From the NCBI GenBank assembly GCA_035631115.1, contig DASQJJ010000018.1, forward strand, positions 1-19,460: a stretch of 19,460 nt of DNA, in the 5' to 3' direction. The position numbers and the translations under genes are program-made. This document shows positions 6,467 to 13,904 of the stretch, piece by piece; position 1 is the first letter of the stretch; every line of letters starts with the position of its first letter. This stretch comes from DASQJJ01 sp035631115 (GTDB lineage: Bacteria > Patescibacteriota > Microgenomatia > Levybacterales > UBA12049). The notes beneath the pieces were generated by a model. It was not told the origin of the DNA, searched no databases, and saw only the letters and a program-made list of their open reading frames with translations.

Positions 6467-7363
6467 ATGAGAAAGCACTGGGTTATTTTTTATGCCCTTT
6501 CCTTATGTGCTGCATTTTGTATAGGTATACTCAGTCAACATATTCCTTTTGTTATTAGTAAGGCAAAACAGTATAAAATGTGTGTTGGAAATAATACCTG
6601 CCAAAAAGGACCCCTAAGCATTTTTTCTAAGAAGCTGGCCGAAGAAGCTGCTGCAACAGCTCCTACACGCCCTGGAGGCTTTTGTCTTCCTGTCCCTGTA
6701 CTTCTATACCACCATGTACAGCCCCAAGCAGATGCTGTCCAAAAAGGGCAAACATCTCTATCTGTTGATAGTGGTATTTTTGATCAGCAAATGGGATATT
6801 TAGCCTCTCATGGGTACACTGCAATTTCTGCAGATACATTAGTTAGTGCTATTCAGACTCATGCAGCTTTTCCTGGAAAATCTGTGGTAATTACTCTGGA
6901 TGATGCCTATTTAGACAATTACACGTATGCCTATCCAGTCCTTCAAAAATATCACCTTATTGGTAATTTAATGGTACCTACGGGTCTCCTGGGGGGAAAT
7001 GGAGGGTCCAATAGCTACTTTTCATGGGACCAGCTTAAGCAAATGGTTGGAAGTGGGCTTATGTTTGTTTACAACCACACATGGTCTCATTATTCTATGG
7101 GAGCAGGTCCAAAAGACAAAGATACCTACGAAATAACGACTGCCCAAAAGCAGTTGCAAGACAATCTAGGCAAAACGTCCCCTATTTTTGTGTATCCGTA
7201 TGGGTCGGGACAGACAATTGGATGGGTCCAGCAATTGGTAAAAGAAAATGGATTTGTAGCTGCATTTTCTACTATTCCAGGAATTTATCAGTGCGAAGGA
7301 AATATATTAGCTCTTCCTAGACTTCATATTGGCAATGCTCCTTTAAGTAGTTACGGGTTATAG
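6467..7363 (+). CDS. Polysaccharide deacetylase (NodB domain), membrane-anchored
   Basis: The 298-residue protein starts with one hydrophobic helix (about 5-30), an anchor or signal peptide, and then a CE4/NodB domain. LLYHHV opens the domain. The metal and catalytic motif is VVITLDDAYLDNY with Asp145-Asp146. The second metal motif is H204-T-W-S-H208, and YPYGSG follows. CE4 enzymes remove N- or O-acetyl groups from peptidoglycan, chitin-like or other surface polysaccharides outside the membrane. The substrate cannot be told, but peptidoglycan or surface glycan fits a sortase-bearing envelope. Its stop codon abuts that of the convergent orphan gene with no intervening base. Confidence 0.9.
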   Translation: MRKHWVIFYALSLCAAFCIGILSQHIPFVISKAKQYKMCVGNNTCQKGPLSIFSKKLAEEAAATAPTRPGGFCLPVPVLLYHHVQPQADAVQKGQTSLSVDSGIFDQQMGYLASHGYTAISADTLVSAIQTHAAFPGKSVVITLDDAYLDNYTYAYPVLQKYHLIGNLMVPTGLLGGNGGSNSYFSWDQLKQMVGSGLMFVYNHTWSHYSMGAGPKDKDTYEITTAQKQLQDNLGKTSPIFVYPYGSGQTIGWVQQLVKENGFVAAFSTIPGIYQCEGNILALPRLHIGNAPLSSYGL

Positions 7364-7696
7364 TTAGGGTCGTTTGCCTGGAAAACTCCGTATTGCGTCT
7401 CTTACTCTTGCTGCTGTTTGTATTGCTGCTGGACTATTTGCTGGCATCCATCCCATGTCTTTTGACCATCCTTGTGGAACTGGAGCGAGTCCTTCAATTA
7501 AAATTCTTCCGCGTATAGCACTTCTCCTAATAACTATACTATCTGTCTTTTCATTTCCTATAACAGTAACTTTCTTTTTTCCTTCACCCATTGAAGCTTG
7601 TGGTAAAGCGCCTTCGATTTCGGCGGCGAGTTCATTTGCTAATTTTTGTCTTCCTTTTCTGCCTGCTGCATAGAGCTCTGAAGTTGTATAAGCCAT
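7364..7696 (-). CDS. Orphan cytoplasmic protein, 110 residues
   Basis: No family is recognised. The product begins MAYTTSELYAAGRKGRQKLANELAAEIEGAL, an amphipathic helical region, then has a short strand (KKVTVIGNEKTDSIVIRRS), a Trp/Pro-containing loop (GWSKDMGWMPANSP) and a terminal basic helix. There is no signal or membrane segment. The frame continues to an ATG at 7777, but a TTGACT-17-TATAAA promoter with its -10 six bases before the ATG at 7696 sets the start there, and the extra 27 residues would span that promoter. It is divergent from dinB. Confidence 0.65.
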   Translation of the reverse strand: MAYTTSELYAAGRKGRQKLANELAAEIEGALPQASMGEGKKKVTVIGNEKTDSIVIRRSAIRGRILIEGLAPVPQGWSKDMGWMPANSPAAIQTAARVRDAIRSFPGKRP

Positions 7697-7702
7697 AAGA
7701 GA

Positions 7703-7731
7703 TTTATACTTTTTTTTAGTGTAAAAGTCAA
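7703..7731 (-). promoter_or_regulatory. Promoter of the 110-residue orphan (leaderless)
   Basis: On the minus strand TTGACT (7726-7731) and TATAAA (7703-7708) are 17 bases apart, with 6 bases to the ATG at 7696. This near-consensus element decides the start codon of the gene. Confidence 0.7.
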
Positions 7732-7762
7732 CTATGAGATATCTTTGATATAGTTTGTCTTC

Positions 7763-7791
7763 TTGTTTAATGTGCATCTAAATAGTACGAT
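7763..7791 (+). promoter_or_regulatory. Promoter of dinB (leaderless)
   Basis: TTGTTT (7763-7768) and TACGAT (7786-7791) are 17 bases apart, and the ATG at 7798 follows after 6 bases. The -10 is weak but has the spacing of neighbouring genes and lies wholly inside an 18-bp perfect palindrome. Confidence 0.5.
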
Positions 7792-7799
7792 CGTACTAT
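7782..7799. promoter_or_regulatory. LexA-box-like palindrome over the dinB -10 and start codon
   Basis: ATAGTACGATCGTACTAT is a perfect 18-bp palindrome that covers the presumed -10 and the first bases of the dinB start codon. The core AGTAC-4-GTACT resembles the cyanobacterial-type LexA box (RGTAC...GTWC). Polymerase IV genes are classic SOS targets. A repressor bound here would block transcription start. LexA itself is not encoded in the window. Confidence 0.6.
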
Positions 7800-9036
7800 G
7801 AAGACGATTTTGCACATAGACTTTGATTCTTTTTTTGCTAGCGTGGAGCAGCAAGACCATCCAGAGCTTCGGGACAAGCCAATTGGCGTTACTGCTGCCA
7901 ATAGTAGGAGCGCTATTATTGCGGCCTCTAAGGAGGCAAAGAAAATGGGAGTAAAGGGTGGAAGTAGTTATTACATAGCCCGAAAAGTGTGTCCTCAAAT
8001 AATTACCACTCCCGCCAATTTTGTGAGGTATTTTGAAATCTCCAAGCAATTTGTCAAAATCTGTCGGCTCTATTCCCCCTACCTCGAAGTATTTTCTATT
8101 GACGAGCTATTCTTAGATATTACGTCTACACAAAAATTATTTGGCGGGACAACTAGTCTGATAAGACGTTTAAAAGACCATATTAGAAAACAAATGGGAA
8201 ATATTATTACTGTTAGTGTTGGTGTATCTCATAATAAGATGTTAGCCAAAATGGCTAGTGGCCTAGAAAAGCCTAATGGGGTTACGTATATTACCAAGGA
8301 CAATGTAGATAGCGTCTTTGCCAAGTCGTCCCTTACCGATGTGTGTGGGATAGGATTTCGTATAGAAAAGCGCTTGCATATGTTGGGGGTAAAAAATCTT
8401 TTGGACCTGAGGACTATCCCCTTCAAGGCACTGGAGGCAGAATTTGGTCCACACGAGGCAACTTTTCTTCATAATGTTGCATTTGCTCGGGACGATGCAG
8501 AGGTAGTCTCTTTTGGCAATCGTATAGAGACTAAATCCGTTGGACGAAATTATTGCTTACCCAAAAATGAGACCAACAAAAGGGTAATTCTGCAGACTAT
8601 TTTTGAGCTTTTAGAAGAAGTAAGTATTAAGCTTCGAAAGCTTCATAAAAAGTCTCGAAGTATTGGGGTGTATCTTCACGGTGACATGTCATATGGGGGA
8701 CATAAAACAATGGATTTTTATGTAGACAGTGGAAAGGATATGTTTGATGTCCTCAAGCAAAGTGGACTATTGCGGTGCGTTGGTAATGCCCAGTACATCC
8801 GCCAAATTTCTGTGTGGGCAGGATACCTTAAGGATAACGATGCTCTTACGCTCTCATTATTTGACCAAGCAGGGAAAAAAGAAGACTTACAACTTGCACT
8901 AGACCACATTAATGAAACATTTGGAGACCACACTATCCGGAATGGCTTTCTTTTGTATTCGGATAAATTAACGACCGTCCCGAATGGATTTTTAGCAGAC
9001 AGGTTGAATAGGATAGAGCTGGCAAAACTCTATTAG
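7798..9036 (+). CDS. dinB: DNA polymerase IV (Y family)
   Basis: The 412-residue enzyme begins HIDFDSFFASVEQ with catalytic Asp8 and has the second acidic motif SIDELFLDIT (Asp102, Glu103). Next come the palm/thumb element VGVSHNKMLAKMAS, a helix-hairpin-helix-like thumb region (LTDVCGIGFRIEKRLHMLGVKNLLDL) and the little-finger domain. Near the C-terminus TLSLFDQ fits a beta-clamp-binding peptide. Length and motif order are normal for polymerase IV, which performs error-prone lesion bypass without proofreading. A perfect palindrome overlaps its start and suggests damage-inducible control. It is convergent with the next gene, the two stop codons overlapping. Confidence 0.93.
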   Translation: MKTILHIDFDSFFASVEQQDHPELRDKPIGVTAANSRSAIIAASKEAKKMGVKGGSSYYIARKVCPQIITTPANFVRYFEISKQFVKICRLYSPYLEVFSIDELFLDITSTQKLFGGTTSLIRRLKDHIRKQMGNIITVSVGVSHNKMLAKMASGLEKPNGVTYITKDNVDSVFAKSSLTDVCGIGFRIEKRLHMLGVKNLLDLRTIPFKALEAEFGPHEATFLHNVAFARDDAEVVSFGNRIETKSVGRNYCLPKNETNKRVILQTIFELLEEVSIKLRKLHKKSRSIGVYLHGDMSYGGHKTMDFYVDSGKDMFDVLKQSGLLRCVGNAQYIRQISVWAGYLKDNDALTLSLFDQAGKKEDLQLALDHINETFGDHTIRNGFLLYSDKLTTVPNGFLADRLNRIELAKLY

Positions 9037-9272
9037 AACCTTGTTCGACGATCAAGAGAAGCAAAAAGCTGTCTTGCTCTGTCTTCCCGCTGAAGCAACT
9101 CTCTATATCTATCTCGATCCAAGTTAGGATATTTTCTTACTAATCTATCCATCTGTAATATCCTTCTGTCTCGTTTTGTTTGAGGAGCGTCTGAATCGGT
9201 TGCAACAAGAGTTTTTACCTTTTCATATTCCTCTCTCGCCCTTGCTTCTTTATCACTATAATTAGTTGACAT
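9033..9272 (-). CDS. Charged helical orphan, 79 residues
   Basis: The product is almost entirely charged and helical (SDKEARAREEYEKVKTLV, then RDRRILQMDRLVRKYPN and YRELLQREDRARQLFASL), with Arg and Asp/Glu in alternation. No family is recognised. It overlaps the dinB stop codon by 4 bases in convergent orientation. A TTGACT-17-TAAAAT promoter with its -10 eight bases before the ATG supports it as a separate gene; the -35 overlaps the stop codon of the upstream ATP-cone nuclease gene. Confidence 0.6.
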   Translation of the reverse strand: MSTNYSDKEARAREEYEKVKTLVATDSDAPQTKRDRRILQMDRLVRKYPNLDRDRYRELLQREDRARQLFASLDRRTRF

Positions 9273-9280
9273 AGATAAGT

Positions 9281-9309
9281 ATTTTAAGAAAACTTATAGT
9301 GTAAGTCAA
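9281..9309 (-). promoter_or_regulatory. Promoter of the 79-residue orphan
   Basis: On the minus strand TTGACT (9304-9309) and TAAAAT (9281-9286) are 17 bases apart; 8 bases follow to the ATG at 9272. Confidence 0.6.
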
Positions 9310-10124
9310 GAGGAAGCTTTTTGAGACAAGGCTTTTGCCTCTGTGAGGATATGCTGTTTGTCTTCTTCAGAAAGACTTAGTTGATTGATGAGCATAGGGT
9401 TTTCTACAATATCTTTACATAAGACATGCCCTTGTTTTAAAAGCTCCTGCTTGTAGGTGTTGGGAAGACGTGATAGTGCGGTAATTGGAAATAATCCATA
9501 AGTATCCACAATTTCCCTTAGCGAATTCCCTTCTGGATAGTCCCACGAAATAACATCCATTCCAACACATTGTGCATACGTAATAACATCTAATGTAATT
9601 TTGGTATTGGTAATAAGAAGAGGCTTGGTAAAGCCATGCTTTTTGGCAACATCTTCAAAACGCGCATAAGTGTAGAGCGCAACATGAACATCTGTCTTAA
9701 CTCCTGTACTATTATGGAATTTTGCCTCGACCATAAGTTTGTCTTCTTCTTTCGTGGCAATAACATCAATTTCGTGAGAAATACAATTGCCAAGTAAAAC
9801 ATTTCGCACTGTTGTTGTGAATCCTTCCGCTGTTAATAATGTGGAAAGATAGTCCTCAAATGGATAGCCAGTTGGACCTAGGTCCATAATTGCTTGTTTA
9901 AGACTATACTTTGCTTTGTGGTAAAGATCTTCCTTTTTCCCAAGAAATTCCACAATATGCTTATAAATATCTTTTGTACTTATATCTTCGTGGACTTGAG
10001 AAAGTACGTGAGCAAGGACTTCTTGCTGCATATTTTCTGGAATTCCCGCACGTGCAATAGATGCAACAACTTTCTCCTCGGAGAATTCCTCTTTTTCACC
10101 GTTTGCTTTTACAATGTGTACCAT
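9306..10124 (-). CDS. ATP-cone / PD-(D/E)XK (Mrr-like) nuclease fusion
   Basis: The 272-residue protein joins two recognisable parts. Residues 1-85 form an ATP-cone (VKANGEKEEFSEEKVVASIARAGIP, then ISTKDIYKHIVEFL), the nucleotide-sensing domain best known from ribonucleotide reductase and NrdR. Residues 88-200 form an Mrr-type nuclease fold: FEDYLSTLLTAEGF, then HEIDVIA with Asp120, and VEAKFHN with Glu133-x-Lys135, the D-ExK active-site pattern. The C-terminus (YGLFPITALSRLPNTYKQELLKQGHVLCKDIVENP) resembles helix-hairpin-helix DNA-binding segments. A nucleotide-gated DNA endonuclease is the natural reading, but the substrate is unknown. No methyltransferase or defence partner is adjacent. 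A TTGTTT-17-TACCAT element lies 7 bases from the ATG. Confidence 0.82.
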   Translation of the reverse strand: MVHIVKANGEKEEFSEEKVVASIARAGIPENMQQEVLAHVLSQVHEDISTKDIYKHIVEFLGKKEDLYHKAKYSLKQAIMDLGPTGYPFEDYLSTLLTAEGFTTTVRNVLLGNCISHEIDVIATKEEDKLMVEAKFHNSTGVKTDVHVALYTYARFEDVAKKHGFTKPLLITNTKITLDVITYAQCVGMDVISWDYPEGNSLREIVDTYGLFPITALSRLPNTYKQELLKQGHVLCKDIVENPMLINQLSLSEEDKQHILTEAKALSQKASS

Positions 10125-10131
10125 ATGTCCA

Positions 10132-10160
10132 ATGGTAAACTGTCAAAAAAATAAAAACAA
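10132..10160 (-). promoter_or_regulatory. Possible promoter of the ATP-cone nuclease gene
   Basis: On the minus strand TTGTTT (10155-10160) and TACCAT (10132-10137) are 17 bases apart, with 7 bases to the ATG at 10124. The -10 is weak; the spacing matches the other genes. Confidence 0.4.
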
Positions 10161-10167
10161 GGAGTAG

Positions 10168-10188
10168 ATCCTTCGACAAGCTCAGGAT
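10168..10188. repeat. REP-like element with CTTCGACAAGCTCAGG core
   Basis: ATCCT and AGGAT flank an 11-base loop and contain CTTCGACAAGCTCA (10171-10184). A degenerate copy, TTCGGCAAGCTCA, lies at 12640-12652 in the same orientation and also between genes. From memory, this core recurs between genes of many bacteria. Confidence 0.5.
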
Positions 10189-10214
10189 GAAAAAGTGCAT
10201 AATGCACTTTTTCA
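10188..10214 (-). terminator. Rho-independent terminator after the 802-residue gene
   Basis: A nearly perfect 27-base palindrome has 13-bp arms around the single base 10201: TGAAAAAGTGCAT and ATGCACTTTTTCA. The TGA stop codon of the upstream gene is its outermost minus-strand triplet. On either strand the GTGCAT stem is followed by five T, so it can act in both directions. It closes the minus-strand exporter operon. Confidence 0.75.
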
Positions 10215-12620
10215 ATTTCCCTTAAATAGAGGAAAAATCCCTTTTTGTGGTCTTGGTAATGCCATTGGAACATTTTTCTTTTTAAATACAGAAAAATCTT
10301 GCAATTGAAATAATTGTACATATTGTGGATTTTGCTGAAGCTGTAGTACCATTTCTTTTTGTGCAAGAAGAGATGGTTGGGCATACTGGTCATTCGTGAG
10401 CATAACAATAATGTCTGCGCTATCCAGTCCATTAGGAATAGTATAAATACGTTGTCTATGAGAAAGATGAGACCCTACGTTATTAGAGCTTGCAACACTG
10501 TAGCGTCTTGGGATAGATGCAAGAAATGTGTCTATATCCTTTGCATAGGGCAATTGCTCGGTAAACATTGCATGATTAAATCGTATCCCCCCTGGCAATG
10601 GGCCAAAAAGATATGCACAGAGTATACCAATACACAGAAAAATAGTTGCAAGTGTTGTGCTGGTTATTCTCTTTATTTTACTTGCAAGAAAAATAAAGCC
10701 ATACATACTGGAAAGAAAAATAAATGGCGTAAGCGATGCAGTATACTGGTAAGCAATATTATGCAGTTGCGCATTTTGAGACAGTAAGCTTATTGCAAAG
10801 TCTCCCCCAGCAAAAAAGAGAAAAAGAGGAGAAAAGATGGACAAAAACCCTAGTGGAGAGAAAATTTGCAGCAAGAATCTGGGGTTTCCATTAGATAGAA
10901 GCGTTTGAATAATTTTCCAAGGAGACAGAAGAATTGTTTTAATAACCTCGCCTTGCGTTGTCCCGAAGTCAGAATAATAACTAAGCGCAAAATGGCTGCC
11001 TCCCCTAGCTGCAGGAATTGCGTGCCAGAAAAGATAATAAAATATACTAAGTGCAACAGCACTTATAAGAAATCCCCAGACATACCTTTTTTTGAAAAAA
11101 AGAATAAAAAGTCCAATAAGTCCAATAGTAAGCCACAATTCTTCTTTTGTTGTCCCAGCCAAAAAAAGAAAAATAACAACAGGAAGTAGTTTTCCTTTTT
11201 GTAAAAAATACCATGCTCCAAGAAGAAATGTTGTGGCAAGAGTTACAGCATGAAAATCGTACAAGTTGGTATTATTTACAGATGGATTTATGAGATACAG
11301 CAGTGCAAAAACAAAAGAAATATACGAATTTTTAAATACATTTTTCCCAATACGATAGACAAATAACGCTCCTAAAGAAAGGACAACTGTCTGAATAAGA
11401 AGAAGCATTTTTGGGTCTTGCCATATGTAATAAAATGGTGCCAATAATGCCAGCATGTAGTCTGCATGGAATGAAAGACGCGAAACAATATTTGTACCGT
11501 CCGGGTTGGTGAGAAGAAAAAATCTTCCCCGCATCGTGTTCCACACTGTTTGGTCCATATTCCCCAAATCAAATCTCCCGGTAAAAAAATTGTTATATCT
11601 CAAAAAAGAAGCAGTGGTAAAGTAAGCAATGTAGAGAGTAATTACGATGAGAAGAAGAATGGCGTATTTATGCTTAAGAATAAATACTTCTATTTTTTTT
11701 GTTTTCTCTTTGCTTTTTTCCCAAAGAGCAATACAGCTAAGAAAAAGTAATTCCGACAGAATAAGAATAATACGGGAAAAAATAGCAGAAAGTACAGCAG
11801 TGTTGATGGGCATATATTTAGAAAGTCCAACTGTAATTACTGCTTCTCGTACCCCAAGCCCCATAGGGGTAATAAATGAGGCATATCCCAACAAATAACT
11901 TACAGCAAAAAATCCTGCAAGAGAAAGAATATGTGGTGGATACAGATAGACAATTGAGGCTATAGAAAAATATGTACCAAGTCCAAAAAAAAGAAATGCT
12001 GCACACATTACTGCAAGCAGTCTTGTCATGCTTTGTGGAGGAAAAAGTGGCACAAAATGTTGTATGTAGGGAATTTTTATTCTATTTAGAAGTGCACTAT
12101 GAAAAATAAAAATGACTACAATAATACCAATGCCTGCCTCAATAAGATACGGAGCAATTATTTGGAGAGGAAAAGAAGTAAATCCAAAAACAAGAAAATT
12201 TACTGTAAAAAAAGTAAGGACAACGCAAGACACAATAGAAAATTCCACCTCCGACAGAATACTGGTAAGAATGTCTTTAGCAGCATGCTTTTTACTCGCA
12301 TAATGAGTGGTTCGGGAAAGAAGAGACCATATGTTTCCTGGAATATAGCGCTTTAATTCTGCTATTCCCCACACGAAAGCTGTCTCCTTAAATGAGTAGT
12401 GAATATTTTTTTCTTGTAAAAGCTTTTGCCAGAAAAGACTACGAAAAAGAAAATACACAACAAAACAGAGTATTCCCAAAGATAGCAGTAACCAATTAGT
12501 TGAATGAAAAAGAGCAAGAATATTTGTACTTCCCAAGAAAAATCTTCCAATAAAAAATAGTGCAACAAGTACCAGTGGCCACCCAATAATAAATTTAATA
12601 ATAGTAATCGTTTTATTCAT
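10212..12620 (-). CDS. Flippase-like (LPG-synthase-TM/UPF0104) and DUF2079 fusion membrane protein
   Basis: The 802-residue protein is mostly membrane helices. Residues 1-310 resemble the lysylphosphatidylglycerol-synthase transmembrane/UPF0104 family, with the ELKRYIPGNIWSLLSR motif and GLGVREAVITVGLSKY. Residues 335-790 are a DUF2079 domain: FLRYNNFFTGRFDLGNMDQTVWNT, then LSFHADYMLALLAPFYYIWQDPKMLLLIQ, LYDFHAVTLAT and TKEELWL. DUF2079 has the GT-C-like architecture of polytopic glycosyltransferases; the UPF0104 part is typical of proteins handling lipid-linked precursors. A role in a lipid-linked glycan step is inferred. It starts 43 bases after the permease gene, with no promoter of its own seen, and ends inside a terminator hairpin. 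Confidence 0.8.
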   Translation of the reverse strand: MNKTITIIKFIIGWPLVLVALFFIGRFFLGSTNILALFHSTNWLLLSLGILCFVVYFLFRSLFWQKLLQEKNIHYSFKETAFVWGIAELKRYIPGNIWSLLSRTTHYASKKHAAKDILTSILSEVEFSIVSCVVLTFFTVNFLVFGFTSFPLQIIAPYLIEAGIGIIVVIFIFHSALLNRIKIPYIQHFVPLFPPQSMTRLLAVMCAAFLFFGLGTYFSIASIVYLYPPHILSLAGFFAVSYLLGYASFITPMGLGVREAVITVGLSKYMPINTAVLSAIFSRIILILSELLFLSCIALWEKSKEKTKKIEVFILKHKYAILLLIVITLYIAYFTTASFLRYNNFFTGRFDLGNMDQTVWNTMRGRFFLLTNPDGTNIVSRLSFHADYMLALLAPFYYIWQDPKMLLLIQTVVLSLGALFVYRIGKNVFKNSYISFVFALLYLINPSVNNTNLYDFHAVTLATTFLLGAWYFLQKGKLLPVVIFLFLAGTTKEELWLTIGLIGLFILFFKKRYVWGFLISAVALSIFYYLFWHAIPAARGGSHFALSYYSDFGTTQGEVIKTILLSPWKIIQTLLSNGNPRFLLQIFSPLGFLSIFSPLFLFFAGGDFAISLLSQNAQLHNIAYQYTASLTPFIFLSSMYGFIFLASKIKRITSTTLATIFLCIGILCAYLFGPLPGGIRFNHAMFTEQLPYAKDIDTFLASIPRRYSVASSNNVGSHLSHRQRIYTIPNGLDSADIIVMLTNDQYAQPSLLAQKEMVLQLQQNPQYVQLFQLQDFSVFKKKNVPMALPRPQKGIFPLFKGN

Positions 12621-12639
12621 ATGTTAGTGCCTCAATGGA

Positions 12640-12652
12640 TTCGGCAAGCTCA
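12640..12652. repeat. Degenerate REP-like core
   Basis: TTCGGCAAGCTCA lies in the short gap between the permease and 802-residue genes. It matches 12 of 13 bases of the core at 10172-10184, in the same orientation. No strong stem is formed here. Confidence 0.35.
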
Positions 12653-12663
12653 CCATTTCAGCG

Positions 12664-13854
12664 CTATTCGTACCGTAGCGCTTCAATTGGTGAGAGTTTG
12701 GACGCTTTGACAGCAGGAGCAACGCCAAATATCACACCAACCAAAACAGAAAAGAAAAATGCCAAAAAGACAGACCATGGGGTAACGCTTGATATAAAAA
12801 ATATAGAAACTAAAATTGATACACCAATTCCTAAAAGAATGCCAATTATTCCTCCGCTTACCGATAGAATAATTGCTTCTAGTAGAAATTGCTTAAGAAT
12901 GTCTGACCGCTTTGCGCCCAATGCTTTTCGCAGTCCAATTTCTCGGGTTCGCTCAGTTACTGAGACAAGCATAATATTTGCAACACCAATCCCACCTACC
13001 AAAAGAGCAATCGATGCAATACCACCTAAGGCAATAGACAGCGCATTTGTTATGGTCGTTATGGTAGAGAGTGCACTTTCTTGGGTTTGGATATTAAAAT
13101 CATCCGTTGTAAGTCTTTTAAGAAGAATTTTATTTGCTTGCTCTTTGACAAATGCAACTAAATCTGGTCTTTTTGCAGATATATAAATAGCATTCACATT
13201 GGTAATACTAAATACTTGTTGTGCAACAGTAATAGGAATAATTGCTGCATTATCTTGGTCTAGTCCAAAGACAGACCCTCTTTTTTCTGCAATACCAACA
13301 ACAGTAAATCGTGTAGGGCCAATAAAAAGCGTTGAACCAATAGGATTGGTGCCCGAAAAAAGCTTTTCGGCGACTGTTTGGCCAATAATAGCAACTTTTG
13401 CACCTGAATTCTGCTGAGACAATGTAAATGGCGATCCTTTAACTACTTTTATATTAACAATATTTGCATAATCATAGGTTGTCCCTGCAATGGTAACTCC
13501 TTTATCTGTTTTACTTTGTCTTTTGAGAGTTGCTGTTTTTTGTACAACAGGAGCAATTGATGCCACATTTTTAAGTCGAAAAGAAAGTGTTTGGGCATCT
13601 GAAAATAATAATTTATTTGCCACTGCTCCACCAGCTGTTCGTGCACCGCCAACTGCGCCTGGAATAACAAAAAGTAAATTAGACCCAAGTCCTGAGACCT
13701 GCTTGGTAATATATGTTTGGAGTCCGGCTCCAAGTGAGACAAGCAGAATAATTGCAAATACGCCAATAATAATGCCAAGGGTTGTAAGAATACTTCTCAG
13801 CTTATTAACAATAAGTGCATTAACAGATAATTTTATGAGTTCCAGTAAATCCAT
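12664..13854 (-). CDS. MacB/FtsX-type ABC transporter permease
   Basis: The 396-residue protein has the MacB-like layout. An N-terminal cytoplasmic helix and first membrane helix (LSVNALIVNKLRSILTTLGIIIGVFAIILLVSLGAG) are followed by an extracytoplasmic MacB_PCD-like domain of about 200 residues. Three C-terminal helices form the FtsX domain (NIMLVSVTERTREIGLRKALGA, then FLLEAIILSVSGGIIGILLG), ending in PIEALRYE. With the ATPase and adaptor it would form a tripartite exporter or mechanotransmission complex. An upstream TTG at 13896 extends the frame by 14 residues, but the family N-terminus begins at the ATG at 13854. A 148-base gap separates it from the ATPase gene, the longest inside this operon. 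Confidence 0.92.
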   Translation of the reverse strand: MDLLELIKLSVNALIVNKLRSILTTLGIIIGVFAIILLVSLGAGLQTYITKQVSGLGSNLLFVIPGAVGGARTAGGAVANKLLFSDAQTLSFRLKNVASIAPVVQKTATLKRQSKTDKGVTIAGTTYDYANIVNIKVVKGSPFTLSQQNSGAKVAIIGQTVAEKLFSGTNPIGSTLFIGPTRFTVVGIAEKRGSVFGLDQDNAAIIPITVAQQVFSITNVNAIYISAKRPDLVAFVKEQANKILLKRLTTDDFNIQTQESALSTITTITNALSIALGGIASIALLVGGIGVANIMLVSVTERTREIGLRKALGAKRSDILKQFLLEAIILSVSGGIIGILLGIGVSILVSIFFISSVTPWSVFLAFFFSVLVGVIFGVAPAVKASKLSPIEALRYE

Positions 13855-13904
13855 ACTCTTAAAAATTTTTATAAAATTCCAAGAAACAAGTAACAACCTC
13901 CAAA

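Noticed and set aside
6380..6478. N-terminal extension of TypA to an ATG at 6478
   Set aside because: The 33 extra residues do not resemble BipA, would cross the likely typA promoter, and overlap the start of the divergent deacetylase gene. The ATG at 6379 gives the family N-terminus and length.
7697..7777. Longer form of the 110-residue orphan starting at 7777
   Set aside because: The extension spans a near-consensus promoter whose -10 is 6 bases from the ATG at 7696, so those codons are probably not transcribed.
10359..10787. Open frame of 142 codons on the plus strand inside the 802-residue gene
   Set aside because: It is antisense to a clear DUF2079 coding region, is rich in Lys and Cys as expected from a shadow frame, and has no family features.
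12635..13186. Open frame of 183 codons on the plus strand opposite the permease
   Set aside because: It is antisense to conserved FtsX-domain sequence, and its Ser/Thr/Pro-rich product matches no family.
13855..13896. TTG start for the permease preceded by GGAGG
   Set aside because: The GGAGG directly abuts the TTG with no spacing, and the MacB-type N-terminus begins at the ATG at 13854.
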